From Methanosarcina sp. UBA5 (lineage in GTDB: Archaea; Halobacteriota; Methanosarcinia; Methanosarcinales; Methanosarcinaceae): a stretch of DNA of 16,925 nt. Below are positions 6,647 to 14,174 of the stretch, one piece after another (the stretch's first letter is position 1; the number at the start of each line of letters is the position of its first letter). Location: contig NZ_DAVG01000093.1 in the NCBI RefSeq assembly GCF_002505485.1, forward strand, positions 252-17,176, read 5' to 3'. A program made the translations under genes and the position numbers. The notes below the pieces were generated by a model that worked only from the letters and a program-made list of their open reading frames with translations, made no database searches and was not told the DNA's origin.

Positions 6647-8647
6647 ATGACCCGACATATTGTTCTTGGAAATCATTCCTTGCTTATAAATATAGATAAA
6701 TGGTTCCAGGTAAGAGATATTTATTTTCCACATGTTGGAATGGAGAACCATGTAAGGGGACATGCTCACAGGATCGGAGTTTATACCGACAGAAGGCTTT
6801 CCTGGATCAATGAAGAAAACTGGGAGAGAAAACCTGCGTACAAGAAAAATACTCTTGTCTCCGAAAATCGGGCCGTTAATAGGGAGCTCGGAGTTGAACT
6901 TCTTCTGGAAGAAAGTGTCTGCTGTAAAGACAATATTTTTCTCCGGAAAATAACTGTTAAAAACCTGCAGGACAGGCCGAGAGAAGTCGGACTGTTCTTC
7001 AATCAAGACTTTCACCTTTGTGGAGACGGCATAGGGGACACTGCAGTATATCAGATGGACCATAACGTAATTGTTCACTACAAACGAGCAAGGTACTTCC
7101 TGATTGGCATTCTCAAGTCAAATCGAAAAGACGAGATAGCTTCCGATATTGATGATTATGCCATAGGTTATTCTGAGAACGAGGGGTTAAAAGGTACATA
7201 TGTGGATGCCGAAGACGGAGTTCTCTCAAAGAATCCAGTAGCTCACGGATCTATAGATTCAACTGTGGGAGTTAGCCTTCAGCTTCAGGGTAACGGCACA
7301 GAAACTATCTACTACTACCTGACCGCCGGGAAAAATTTTAAAGATGTCTATGAACTCAATGACCTTGTTATGGAAAAGGGGCCTGAAAGCCTTCTGAAGC
7401 ACACGGAAGACTATCAAAGAGAGTGGGTCAGTCGTCAAACGATTGATCTATCAGGACTTGAGCCCCGGCTTGTGGATTTGTATAAGCGATCTCTCCTTAC
7501 GATAAAGACCCAGGCAGATATACATGGAGCTATAATAGCGGCAAATGACTCTGATAATATTCAGTTTAATCACGATACCTATAGCTATATGTGGCCCAGA
7601 GATGGAGCACTTCAGAGATGGAGCACTTGTATCAATTGCCATAATTAATGCAGGTTTCCCTTAACTTACCAAACCTTTTTTCAGATTTTGTAAAAATGTA
7701 ATCTGGTGGGCTGGCTGCTTATTGCACAAATATAATCCTGACGGCACTCTAGGAAGCAGCTGGCATCCCTGGGTTGAGTATGGAGAAACTTCGCTTCCTA
7801 TTCAGGAAGACGAGACTGCTCTTGTTATCCACGCCCTGTTGAAGTATTATGAAGCTACCGGAGATATTGAGTTTGTAAAGGAAGTCTATGAGCCCCTTGT
7901 AAAAGATGCTGTTTTTTTATGAATGAATATAAGTATCCAAATGATGTGCCGGTTGAGAGTTACGATCTCTGGGAAGAGCGGAGAGGGATTTTTACTTTCA
8001 CCGCATCTGCTGTCTACAGAGAACTTCTCTCAGGAGAAAAACTCGGCCGTCTGGTAGGAGACGAGAAATTACCTCATCTATGCAGACTACGCTATTCAAA
8101 GTTGAAAAAGGCAGTATTAAGAGAGCTTTATGATTCTGAAAGGGGCGTTTTTTTAAGGGGTATTAGCTATACAAATCACAATATAAAAAACAAGAATATA
8201 GATCGGACTGTAGACAGTAGCTTGTATGGAATCTTCGAGTTCAATTTACTCCCAGCAAATGAACCTAGAGTAGTGAGGACAATGAGAAACCTTGAGGAAA
8301 AACTCTGGGTTCCGGGAAAAGGCGGGCTGGGAAGATATGAAAATGATCTATATCATCGTCAAGAAGGCAGGCTCAACAGTAATCCGTGGCTTATATGTAC
8401 TCTGTTGCTTGCGAAATGGTATATTGCAAGAGCAAAAGAGATTAAGGACTTAGAAAAGGCTCTAGAATTGATCAACTGGGTTGCAGACAGTTCCCTTGAA
8501 ACAGGAATTATGCCTGAGCAGGTAGACTCTCTTACAGGAGAATCACTCTCTGTCGCACCTCTTACCTGGAGCCATGCTGAATTTGTGGATACAGTCATTC
8601 GGTATCAGAAAAAGAAAACACAGTTAAGAGTTAAAGAGGAAAGTTGA
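6647..8647 (+). pseudogene. GH15 glucoamylase / oligosaccharide amylase, disrupted by multiple lesions
   Basis: Three collinear frames give one ~665-residue GH15 protein of the archaeal type (glucan 1,4-alpha-glucosidase, releasing glucose from alpha-glucan ends). Part 1 (6647-7612) has the N-terminal beta-sandwich and enters the catalytic (alpha/alpha)6 barrel at TYSYMWPRDGAL. Part 2 (7613-7918) continues with VSIAIINAGFP and LHKYNPDGTLGSSWHPW. Part 3 (7919-8647) has the catalytic-acid region DLWEERRGIFTFTASAVY and the C-terminal base region MPEQVDSLTG...APLTWSHAEF. Lesions: a 16-bp tandem duplication at 7597-7628 (+1 shift); an in-frame TAA at 7662-7664; and a seven-T run at 7912-7918, best explained by loss of one T (-1). 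A local out-of-frame stretch near 8075-8100 is possible. Catalytic motifs survive, so decay looks recent. Start ATG 6647 follows GAAGGTAAAGG. No full-length enzyme is expected. Confidence 0.88.
7597..7628 (+). repeat. 16-bp perfect tandem duplication inactivating the GH15 gene
   Basis: The unit cagagatggagcactt occurs twice head to tail (7597-7612 and 7613-7628). Removing one copy makes WPRDGAL run straight into VSIAIINAGF, the sequence expected at this point in GH15 proteins. Replication slippage is the simplest cause. Confidence 0.93.
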
Positions 8648-8729
8648 ACGTCTGTAATTGTAGTAAAGATTATTTTAGGTTTCTCGAATATTCTTTATAA
8701 GAAGTAAAGTCTGAAATGGGGGGAGCAGT

Positions 8730-8840
8730 GTGCAGGAAAGGGAATCAAAAGAACAAAAGTTTGAATGTTCGGTTTGTCATATGACTTTTGCAACAAGAGC
8801 TGAATATGAAAAGCATATGAGAGAAAAGCATAACAGATAA
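8730..8840 (+). CDS. 36-residue C2H2 zinc-finger microprotein
   Basis: GTG at 8730, TAA ending 8840. The protein is a basic/acidic lead (QERESKEQK) followed by one complete finger: C13-x2-C16-x12-H29-x4-H34, with the aromatic and hydrophobic positions of a classical finger (FECSVCHMTF, then EYEKHMREKH). GGGGGGAG at 8718-8725 is a strong ribosome binding site 4 nt before GTG, and a TATA-like TTTATA sits at 8694-8699, so transcription and translation signals both fit. Single-finger proteins of this size occur in archaea and may bind nucleic acid or protein; the target is unknown. The gene is easily missed because it is so short and starts with GTG. It follows the broken GH15 gene by 82 nt but has its own promoter. 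Confidence 0.8.
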   Translation: MQERESKEQKFECSVCHMTFATRAEYEKHMREKHNR

Positions 8841-8965
8841 AACGATTTTTACATTAAGTTTTAGAGATAGTTATGTAGAAATAAGGGTTTAAATAGAATT
8901 TAGGATAACGCACTTAGTTATTTGGAGAAATATTGCATTGCGGTGTACAGAGAAAGGAATAAAGT

Positions 8966-9148
8966 TTGTCTGAAGCAAGGAGGCAAAAACCCGAGATTAT
9001 AGAGAAAGGTGTTGTCGACAGAGAGAAGGGGAACTCGGTCTATGCTGGTGCACTCTATTCAAGTAATAAGTTCTCGCCAGAGCTATCATATTATGTAATT
9101 CCTAAGGTTCCAGGTTCTCTTATGATTCCAGGTAAGCTTTGTTATTGA
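8966..9148 (+). CDS. Hypothetical 60-residue protein (doubtful)
   Basis: Open frame from TTG, with AAAGGA about 7 nt upstream as a possible ribosome binding site and an in-frame stop just before it. The N-terminal half is hydrophilic (ARRQKPEIIEKGVVDREKG). The C-terminal half is mixed (ALYSSNKFSPELSYYVIPKV). No motif, membrane segment or cysteine pattern. It could be a true small gene, a fragment of a lost gene, or chance. Confidence 0.3.
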   Translation: MSEARRQKPEIIEKGVVDREKGNSVYAGALYSSNKFSPELSYYVIPKVPGSLMIPGKLCY

Positions 9149-9215
9149 TGTTTCAGCCCAACCGCATAAGTTATAGCTTTTTCGAAAACTGAAAAACCTT
9201 TTATTATCTAAGCCC

Positions 9216-9227
9216 AAAATATAAAAC
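9216..9227 (+). promoter_or_regulatory. Candidate TATA box for the DUF2769 gene
   Basis: AAAATATAAAAC at 9216-9227 would place initiation near 9245-9250, giving a short leader carrying the GGGGGA ribosome binding site before ATG 9264. A second TATA-like string, TTTTTATAAAT near 9234-9244, is too close to the start codon unless the message is leaderless. Confidence 0.4.
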
Positions 9228-9263
9228 GAATGTTTTTTATAAATATTATTTTTGGGGGATATA

Positions 9264-9590
9264 ATGAATACGAGTGAAAATGATAAAGTTCCGTATACTC
9301 TAGGAAGTATCAAAAAATGTATGTGTCCAAAGTGTCCTGTCCAAGCTGACAGCAAATGTGCAATGGATAAACTTGATGATTTAGTAAAGGGATTGGAAAG
9401 TGCACGGGAAGGAGACGTTCCGGAACCTCAAAGCGTTCCTGGAATATATTGTTCGACAGGTAAAGCTACCTGCAAGGATCTTAATCCTGACCAACAATGC
9501 ATTTGCTACACCTGTGCAGTCTGGAAAGAGTATAATCTCGGAGAAGGAGTACCATCCATGTACTTTTGCCAGAACGGTAAAGCAACTTGA
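9264..9590 (+). CDS. DUF2769 cysteine-rich protein
   Basis: 108 residues with ten cysteines in a duplicated layout. The first half has C19-M-C21-P-K-C24-PVQ...C32, then YCSTGKATC (C63, C70). The second has C79-I-C81-YT-C84-AV...YFC102QNGKAT. This C-x-C-x2-C ... Y-(x)-C-x2-GKAT pattern is the DUF2769 signature, common in Methanosarcina and related archaea. Metal or Fe-S binding is likely from the cysteine pattern but unproven. It is soluble, without a signal peptide. GGGGGAT ends ~5 nt before ATG 9264, so this start is preferred over the in-frame TTG at 9252. It stands alone between the doubtful small frame and the minus-strand pseudogene. Confidence 0.85.
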   Translation: MNTSENDKVPYTLGSIKKCMCPKCPVQADSKCAMDKLDDLVKGLESAREGDVPEPQSVPGIYCSTGKATCKDLNPDQQCICYTCAVWKEYNLGEGVPSMYFCQNGKAT

Positions 9591-9684
9591 TTTTGAGCCC
9601 AGAAGATAAAAAGATGATATCTGGAAGTCATAGCAATTAGCAACAATGAATTCGAGTAAATGAGAGAAGCTAATAGGATCTATG

Positions 9685-9947
9685 TTATCTTAAGCAGTTA
9701 ACCTCTTTCGATATGACAATTGCCAGGGTTTTGTCTGTATCTTTGAGGAGAGAAGACTGAAAATTAAACTTTTTATCCTCACCTGAAACTGCTGTCCCTG
9801 TTCTCTTTCTCTTCTGGTTCAACTCAGTTCCTGAAGTCCGGTTCCAGATGTATTTTTTGATTTCAAATCCAAAAACATTAAGAATCTTGACAGTTTCAGA
9901 GAGAACTCCCCTGAAAATTCATCACCTTCAATTACAGTCAGCTTCAT
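9685..9947 (-). pseudogene. Probable frameshifted small gene, divergent from pgk
   Basis: Read on the minus strand from ATG 9947 the peptide is MKLTVIEGDEFSGEFS. The frame then shifts within a (CT)3 run at about 9899-9905. From there a second frame, free of stops for >70 codons to TAA at 9685, reads ETVKILNVFGFEIKKYIW and later FNFQSSLLKDTDKTLAIVIS. Removing one CT joins the two into a coherent ~86-residue protein with typical composition. I do not recognise the family. No ribosome binding site; a TATA-like TTATATAG lies ~20 nt upstream, which would fit a leaderless message. It could be a working gene with a non-standard start, but a 2-bp expansion is simpler. Confidence 0.5.
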
Positions 9948-9987
9948 GCCAAGAGGATCTATACCACTATATAAGAAGGGGTACTGT

Positions 9988-11226
9988 ATGTCTCAGAAAA
10001 CAACTGAAAAGGATTATCTGACGATGGGTGACGTTGTATTGGATGATAAAACAGTACTTGTAAGAGTGGACTTTAATTCACCCATGGATGATAATGGAAA
10101 CATCCTGGACGATAGAAAAATCAAGAGTCATTTGCCTACGTTGCGGTCCTTGGAGCACTCAAAAGTAGTTCTGATGTCTCATCAGGGTCGACCCGGAGAT
10201 ATGGACTATACCACCCTGGAAGCTCATGCAAAGTTAGTAACAGAGCTTTTAGGTCGAGAAGTAACCTACGAGGATGACTTATTCAGCTCCTGCGCAAGGA
10301 ATGCTATAAAATCCCTTGCCCAGGGAGAGATCCTGCTCCTTGAGAATACACGCTTCAATGCCGAAGAGATTATGAACCGTGCTCCTGAGGAACAGGCTAA
10401 AAGCCAGATGGTCAAGAAGTTGTATCCACTGTTTGATTTCTTTATAAACGACGCTTTTTCAGTTTCTCACAGATCTCAGTGTTCTGTGGTAGGATTTACA
10501 GAGGTTTTGCCTAGCGTTGCTGGCATCCTCATGGACAAAGAAATTACAGGCTTAGATAAAGCCTTGAAGTGTCATGAGCATCCAGCAATCTTCGTGTTGG
10601 GAGGAGCAAAAGCCAACGACTCCATAAAGGCGATTTCTAATATTCTCAAGCGAGGCGGTGCTGATAAGATCCTTACCACCGGAGTAGTAGCTACGGTATT
10701 TATAATAGCAGAGGGCATCGATGTAGGCGAAGTCAACAGGAAATTCATTGAAGATGAGAAATATATGGACCAGATTCCGATTGCTTCCAAGCTACTCAAG
10801 GAGTATTCGGGTAAGATAGTCGTACCTCAGGATGTAGCGCTAAACAATGGTGGAGAACGCCAGGAAGTGAAAGTTGACAAGATAAAAGGAAATCTTCCAA
10901 TAGCTGATATTGGACGGAAGACCATTGAAAATTATTCCAAGTACCTTAAGGACGCAAAGTTATGCGTTTTTCACGGTCCAACTGGTATTTTCGAGCTAGA
11001 TAAGTTCAGGCTTGGCACAGATGAACTTCTTAAGGCTACAACTCAAGCAAACTACTCTGTTGCAGGAGGAGGACATACCTTAGATGCCATTGATCAACTT
11101 GGTCTAGAATCAAAGTTTTCCCACATAAGCCTTGGTGGAGGTGCAAGCATAACGTATCTATCTGGTGAGCCCTTGCCAGGAATCAAGGCTCTAAAAAATT
11201 ATGCATCCAGATCCCATAATGGTTAA
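9988..11226 (+). CDS. pgk: Phosphoglycerate kinase
   Basis: 412 residues from ATG 9988, the normal archaeal length. The upstream in-frame ATG at 9946 would add 14 atypical residues. The ribosome binding site GAAGGGG precedes 9988 by ~6 nt. Motifs in order: TVLVRVDFNSP (substrate loop), DDRKIKSHLPT, SHQGRPGD (archaeal form of SHLGRP), LLENTRFNAEE, NDAFSVSHRSQ, LGGAKANDSI (nucleotide site Lys), FHGPTGIFE (adenine/phosphate loop), GGGHT and SLGGGAS. It interconverts 1,3-bisphosphoglycerate + ADP and 3-phosphoglycerate + ATP in the cytoplasm. In a methanogen it would mainly serve gluconeogenesis. gap, the adjacent step, lies downstream on the same strand after 1.09 kb. NDAFSVSHRSQCS differs from the more usual NDAFAAAHR(A/S)QPS, so this may be a divergent copy; all catalytic motifs are intact. 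Confidence 0.95.
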   Translation: MSQKTTEKDYLTMGDVVLDDKTVLVRVDFNSPMDDNGNILDDRKIKSHLPTLRSLEHSKVVLMSHQGRPGDMDYTTLEAHAKLVTELLGREVTYEDDLFSSCARNAIKSLAQGEILLLENTRFNAEEIMNRAPEEQAKSQMVKKLYPLFDFFINDAFSVSHRSQCSVVGFTEVLPSVAGILMDKEITGLDKALKCHEHPAIFVLGGAKANDSIKAISNILKRGGADKILTTGVVATVFIIAEGIDVGEVNRKFIEDEKYMDQIPIASKLLKEYSGKIVVPQDVALNNGGERQEVKVDKIKGNLPIADIGRKTIENYSKYLKDAKLCVFHGPTGIFELDKFRLGTDELLKATTQANYSVAGGGHTLDAIDQLGLESKFSHISLGGGASITYLSGEPLPGIKALKNYASRSHNG

Positions 11227-12008
11227 AAGGTCTATACAAGCTGTCTTATATGGTTTGAATTTTTAAAACCCATAAATGTCAGTAGATATCTCCTTATATA
11301 TATTTAAATTTAAATTCATACTTATTTCAGGTATATTTTGAATCAAATTTTTCTTTTTCATGTATTTTTTTCATTTGTATTCGGTTAAGATACGATCTAT
11401 ATGAAATGTGTTACTTTTGTTGCCATCTCTGTACAACATATAAATGTAAATCGAGATACATAGACGATTACAGTATTTATTTTAACGTTAACATATTCCT
11501 TAACCGAATACAAATGTATATTTTTCATATATTCCTCATATATTCGTCACTTGTCAATTGTAGGCACAATTTAGCAGTTTGAAATTTTATGTCATTCTTT
11601 TCTCAACTGTGTAAACCAAAACCATATTTCCTCAAAGAAGTCCTTGATAACTACTTTTTAGACAATTAACCGATGCAAAAGGCTTTGTATTCTACGACAT
11701 TCTATTCTTTAAATCCAATGCAAATAGCTTAGGGTTTACGCAATGAACTGAAAACAATAGCATGAAATCGCCAAATGTCTAAATTATTGTATTTGTGACA
11801 GGTCTGCCGATATTTTACTCCTCAGAAACGTAAGTCCTGATCTGAAAATATTGAATTTTATTTAAAGGGGGTTTAAATCAGGGGATGACAAGGCAGAACC
11901 TTTTCAATGTGTTTGGGGGAGAGTCAAGCGTTATAAGGTGTGGATATTGCAACTGAGTGTTGGATATTGCAACTAGCTGTGCATATTGAATAAGACTTGA
12001 ATAGATAA
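11227..12008. other. Intergenic region between pgk and gap (first part)
   Basis: AT-rich with no credible gene. It holds a MITE-like element (11372-11516) and two sets of short direct repeats near 11941-12032. A minus-strand stretch around 11590-11700 gives broken coding-like peptides (e.g. KDFFEEIWFWFTQLR) interrupted by stops, possibly transposase debris; not assignable. Confidence 0.5.
11372..11516. mobile_element. MITE-like element with 18-bp perfect terminal inverted repeats
   Basis: catttgtattcggttaag (11372-11389) and its exact reverse complement (11499-11516) enclose 109 bp with no coding capacity. The adjoining flanks tattttttt (11363-11371) and tatattttt (11517-11525) match 8 of 9, a possible target-site duplication, although both are AT-rich. 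It fits a non-autonomous insertion element. A long-range RNA hairpin is the alternative. Confidence 0.55.
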
Positions 12009-12032
12009 AAAGAAAGACTTGAATGGATAAAA
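11941..12032 (+). repeat. Two pairs of short direct repeats upstream of gap
   Basis: First pair: tggatattgcaact at 11941-11954 and 11961-11974, with a 20-bp period and partial extension. Second pair: agacttgaatagataaaa at 11993-12010 and, with one change, at 12015-12032 (22-bp period). The periods are about two helical turns, which could suit paired protein binding, but slippage products are equally possible. Confidence 0.6.
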
Positions 12033-12274
12033 CTTGATAATGTAGCTCGCTTGTCCTGCATAGTCATTCATGCTGAATGTATATGTAGAGAACCATTATC
12101 AAGAGTTAAAGCACCTCAATGGGGGAGTTGTCGCAAATATATGGCAGTTTTTGGTCTTGAAGACACCAGGAAAAATCTAAGCTGGCGACTGCTGTTGAAA
12201 CAGACGAAATAGAGGAAACATATAGAGAAAACGTATCCTACATAGATCGAACTTGCAAAATTTCAGGGGAATGA
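12009..12274 (+). pseudogene. Probable frameshifted small cysteine-containing gene just upstream of gap
   Basis: One frame is open from 12009 to 12212 and reads CIVIHAECICREPLSRVKAP, then QWGSCRKYMAVFGLEDTRKN. A second frame (12161 to TGA at 12272) continues as SKLATAVETDEIEE, then TYRENVSYIDRTCKISGE. They overlap between 12161 and 12209, and a single indel there (best near 12176) joins them into one natural-looking protein of ~70-85 residues. Several cysteines suggest metal binding. The family is not recognised. Possible starts are TTG 12051 or ATG 12141. The end lies 42 nt before the gap ATG. Confidence 0.45.
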
Positions 12275-12316
12275 AATTCCAAACATAAAAAATTAAACAA
12301 ACGGGGCAGGATAATA

Positions 12317-13333
12317 ATGGCTAAAGCAAAAATTGCGGTAAATGGTTATGGAACTATAGGAAAAAGGGTTGCAGACGCCGTTGAGGCTCAGGACGATATG
12401 GAAGTTATTGGAGTATCCAAGACAAAACCGAATTATGAGGCTGCAGTGGCACATCAGCTAGGATATGACATATACGCTCCTGCTGAGAGTATTGAAGCCT
12501 TTGAGAAAGAAGGAATGCCGGCAGCCGGAACCATTGAAGAGATGCTAGAAAAGTCTGACCTGGTCGTGGACTGCACTCCAGGGGGAGTTGGGGAAAAAAA
12601 TAAGCCTATGTATGAGAAAATCGGGATAAAGGCAATTTGGCAGGGCGGCGAGAGTCACACCATTTCGGATTTTTCCTTTAATGCTGAGAGTAATTACGAA
12701 CAGGCTGTAGGTCGTGACTTGGTGAGGGTTGTTTCCTGCAACACCACAGCACTTTGTAGGGCTATTTCACCTATAGACAGAGAACTCGGAGTAAATAAGG
12801 TGAGGGCAAGTCTCGCAAGAAGAGCAGTCGATCCCAACGATGTTAAAAAGGGACCTGTTGATGCAATCGTACTTAATCCGGTTAAACTTCCGTCTCACCA
12901 CGGACCGGACGTAAGGAGCGTGCTTCCGCATATTAATATAACGACTGCAGCTATAAAAGTCCCAACGACTCTTATGCATGTGCACACTGTAAATATGGAA
13001 GTCAATAAGGATTGCACTGCAGAAGACGTTAAGAATATCTTTGGTTCTCAATCCAGGATCCGTTTAGTAGCGCAGGGGATTACGTCAACAGCCGAAATAA
13101 TTGAAGTTGCCAGAGATATTGGACGCCCCAGACATGATATGTGGGAGCTCTGTATCTGGCCTGAATCCATTACAGTGACTGAGAAAGAGCTTTACTTCTT
13201 CCATGCTGTCCATCAAGAATCTATTGTAGTTCCAGAAAATGTGGATGCTATCAGAGCAATGATGGAATTGGAAAGTGACGGCTCAAAATCTATCGAGAAA
13301 ACAAACAAAGCTATTGGACTATATAATAAATAA
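12317..13333 (+). CDS. gap: Type II (archaeal) glyceraldehyde-3-phosphate dehydrogenase, phosphorylating
   Basis: 338 residues, standard for the archaeal enzyme. The N-terminal Rossmann motif VNGYGTIGKRVADAV (8-22) binds NAD(P). DLVVDCTPGG (81-90) ends the cofactor domain. Catalytic Cys141 lies in VVSCNTTALCR. The archaeal motifs ARRAVDPNDVKKGP (167-180) and LPSHHGPDV (191-199, with the catalytic His) follow. The enzyme interconverts glyceraldehyde 3-phosphate and 1,3-bisphosphoglycerate in the cytoplasm, the step next to Pgk; a gluconeogenic role is expected in a methanogen. GGCAGGAT ~5-6 nt before the ATG is the ribosome binding site. Transcription probably stops at the nested stem-loop right after the TAA. 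The gene is unrelated in sequence to bacterial GapA, which fixes the archaeal origin of the window. Confidence 0.96.
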   Translation: MAKAKIAVNGYGTIGKRVADAVEAQDDMEVIGVSKTKPNYEAAVAHQLGYDIYAPAESIEAFEKEGMPAAGTIEEMLEKSDLVVDCTPGGVGEKNKPMYEKIGIKAIWQGGESHTISDFSFNAESNYEQAVGRDLVRVVSCNTTALCRAISPIDRELGVNKVRASLARRAVDPNDVKKGPVDAIVLNPVKLPSHHGPDVRSVLPHINITTAAIKVPTTLMHVHTVNMEVNKDCTAEDVKNIFGSQSRIRLVAQGITSTAEIIEVARDIGRPRHDMWELCIWPESITVTEKELYFFHAVHQESIVVPENVDAIRAMMELESDGSKSIEKTNKAIGLYNK

Positions 13334-13389
13334 GGATGCGTGGACAAAGTCTCTATGGAGGCTCAAGTTTTTGAGGACTCTGAGCATCC
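13334..13389 (+). terminator. Nested stem-loop immediately after gap stop codon
   Basis: Three nested helices: GGATGC (13334-13339) with GCATCC (13384-13389); AGTC (13348-13351) with GACT (13376-13379); CTCAA (13362-13366) with TTGAG (13371-13375), loop GTTT. The structure begins at the base after the TAA. There is no T-tract after it, so it may stabilise the 3' end or be processed rather than act as a classical terminator. Confidence 0.5.
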
Positions 13390-13432
13390 AGTTTGAATAT
13401 CAGGAATAGGCTTTGTAGAAAACTATCTAAAC

Positions 13433-13448
13433 CAGCCTCAAGAGGCTG
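13433..13448 (+). terminator. Small perfect hairpin downstream of gap
   Basis: CAGCCT-CAAG-AGGCTG, a six-pair stem with a four-base loop, followed by AAATTAAAAT. It could be a second 3'-end structure for gap. Confidence 0.35.
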
Positions 13449-14174
13449 AAATTAAAATACGTAAAACGAGCTTCTTATATCATTCAGTTCAAATAAATGG
13501 AGACTAGTTATTGAGGTTTTCTACGAAGCCAAAAAAACATATTCTTTTCTTTAATATTCTGACTAAGCTCTGTGAACTTAAAAAATCAAGAGCTAATGCT
13601 TCGATTCCAATTACGGAAATAAAACTGGATTTTAAATTAGCATTGATCAATGGTTTTTCCATGAAGGAAATATAGATGGACACAATAAACGCTAATTGAA
13701 ACCATCTGTGTTCATCTGTATTTATCCGTGGTTTATTGAGGATAATATGGAATCGATGCACTAAATGCGAGATATCTTTCAAAGAAATCGTTTAAAGGCC
13801 AGAAATGACTCTTTTACTTTTTCCGTCACCTATAACTTATATTCAATGAATTTAAATAATATTAAAGCTTTATTTATTAAATGCGGGAGTAAAAGGCAAT
13901 TCTTGAGGTGGCAGATTAAAGGAATAATTTTACGTAACAGCGGAAAGGTTAATTTTACAAAATGATGGCTGAAAAGCGTTTAGGAATTGTTTGCAAATTT
14001 AAATATTTACATTGTATTCCTTTTATAGTCCGAGATATCGTCTTAAAAAGCTTTGAGCTCGATTTTGGTTAATGTTTATTCGATAAAGTACTGTATTCAG
14101 GTTTTACGCAAAAACAAGATATTTCCAGCCATTTCGGACTTGTCAGGAGTAGTTACTCAAGTTAGGATGGGAGC
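13449..14174. other. Intergenic region between gap and the radical SAM gene
   Basis: No credible intact gene. The plus strand has a stop-free tail (about 13510-13677) ending KLDFKLALINGFSMKEI, reminiscent of the C-terminus of GxxExxY proteins (FKLALLINF...LMKDGI), so it may be a decayed copy. It is followed at 13698-13735 by the string ccatctgtgttcatctgt and neighbours; read on the minus strand this gives RINTDEHRW, a peptide I recall from spurious predictions in many genomes. Short frames at 13504-13782 (minus) and 13765-13965 (plus) lack ribosome binding sites. Confidence 0.4.
13999..14030 (+). promoter_or_regulatory. Candidate TATA elements for the radical SAM gene
   Basis: TTTAAATATTTA (13998-14009) and TTTTATAG (14021-14028) are TATA-like and lie 145-175 nt upstream of ATG 14175. 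If used, they give a long leader. No better match is seen closer to the gene. Confidence 0.3.

Noticed and set aside
6563..7078. 171-codon minus-strand open frame
   Set aside because: It lies antisense over the N-terminal part of the GH15 gene, whose plus-strand translation has clear family motifs; no ribosome binding site on the minus strand.
9946..9987. Upstream ATG as the pgk start
   Set aside because: Adds 14 residues not seen in the family and lacks a ribosome binding site; ATG 9988 has GAAGGGG at correct spacing.
11941..12032. CRISPR array
   Set aside because: Only two copies of each repeat, too short, and without regular spacers or nearby cas genes.
13504..13782. 92-codon minus-strand frame as a gene
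   Set aside because: No ribosome binding site; it contains the RINTDEHRW string typical of spurious predictions, and the opposite strand has a more plausible decayed coding tail.
13765..13965. 66-codon plus-strand frame as a gene
   Set aside because: AT-rich, no ribosome binding site, no family features and odd composition.
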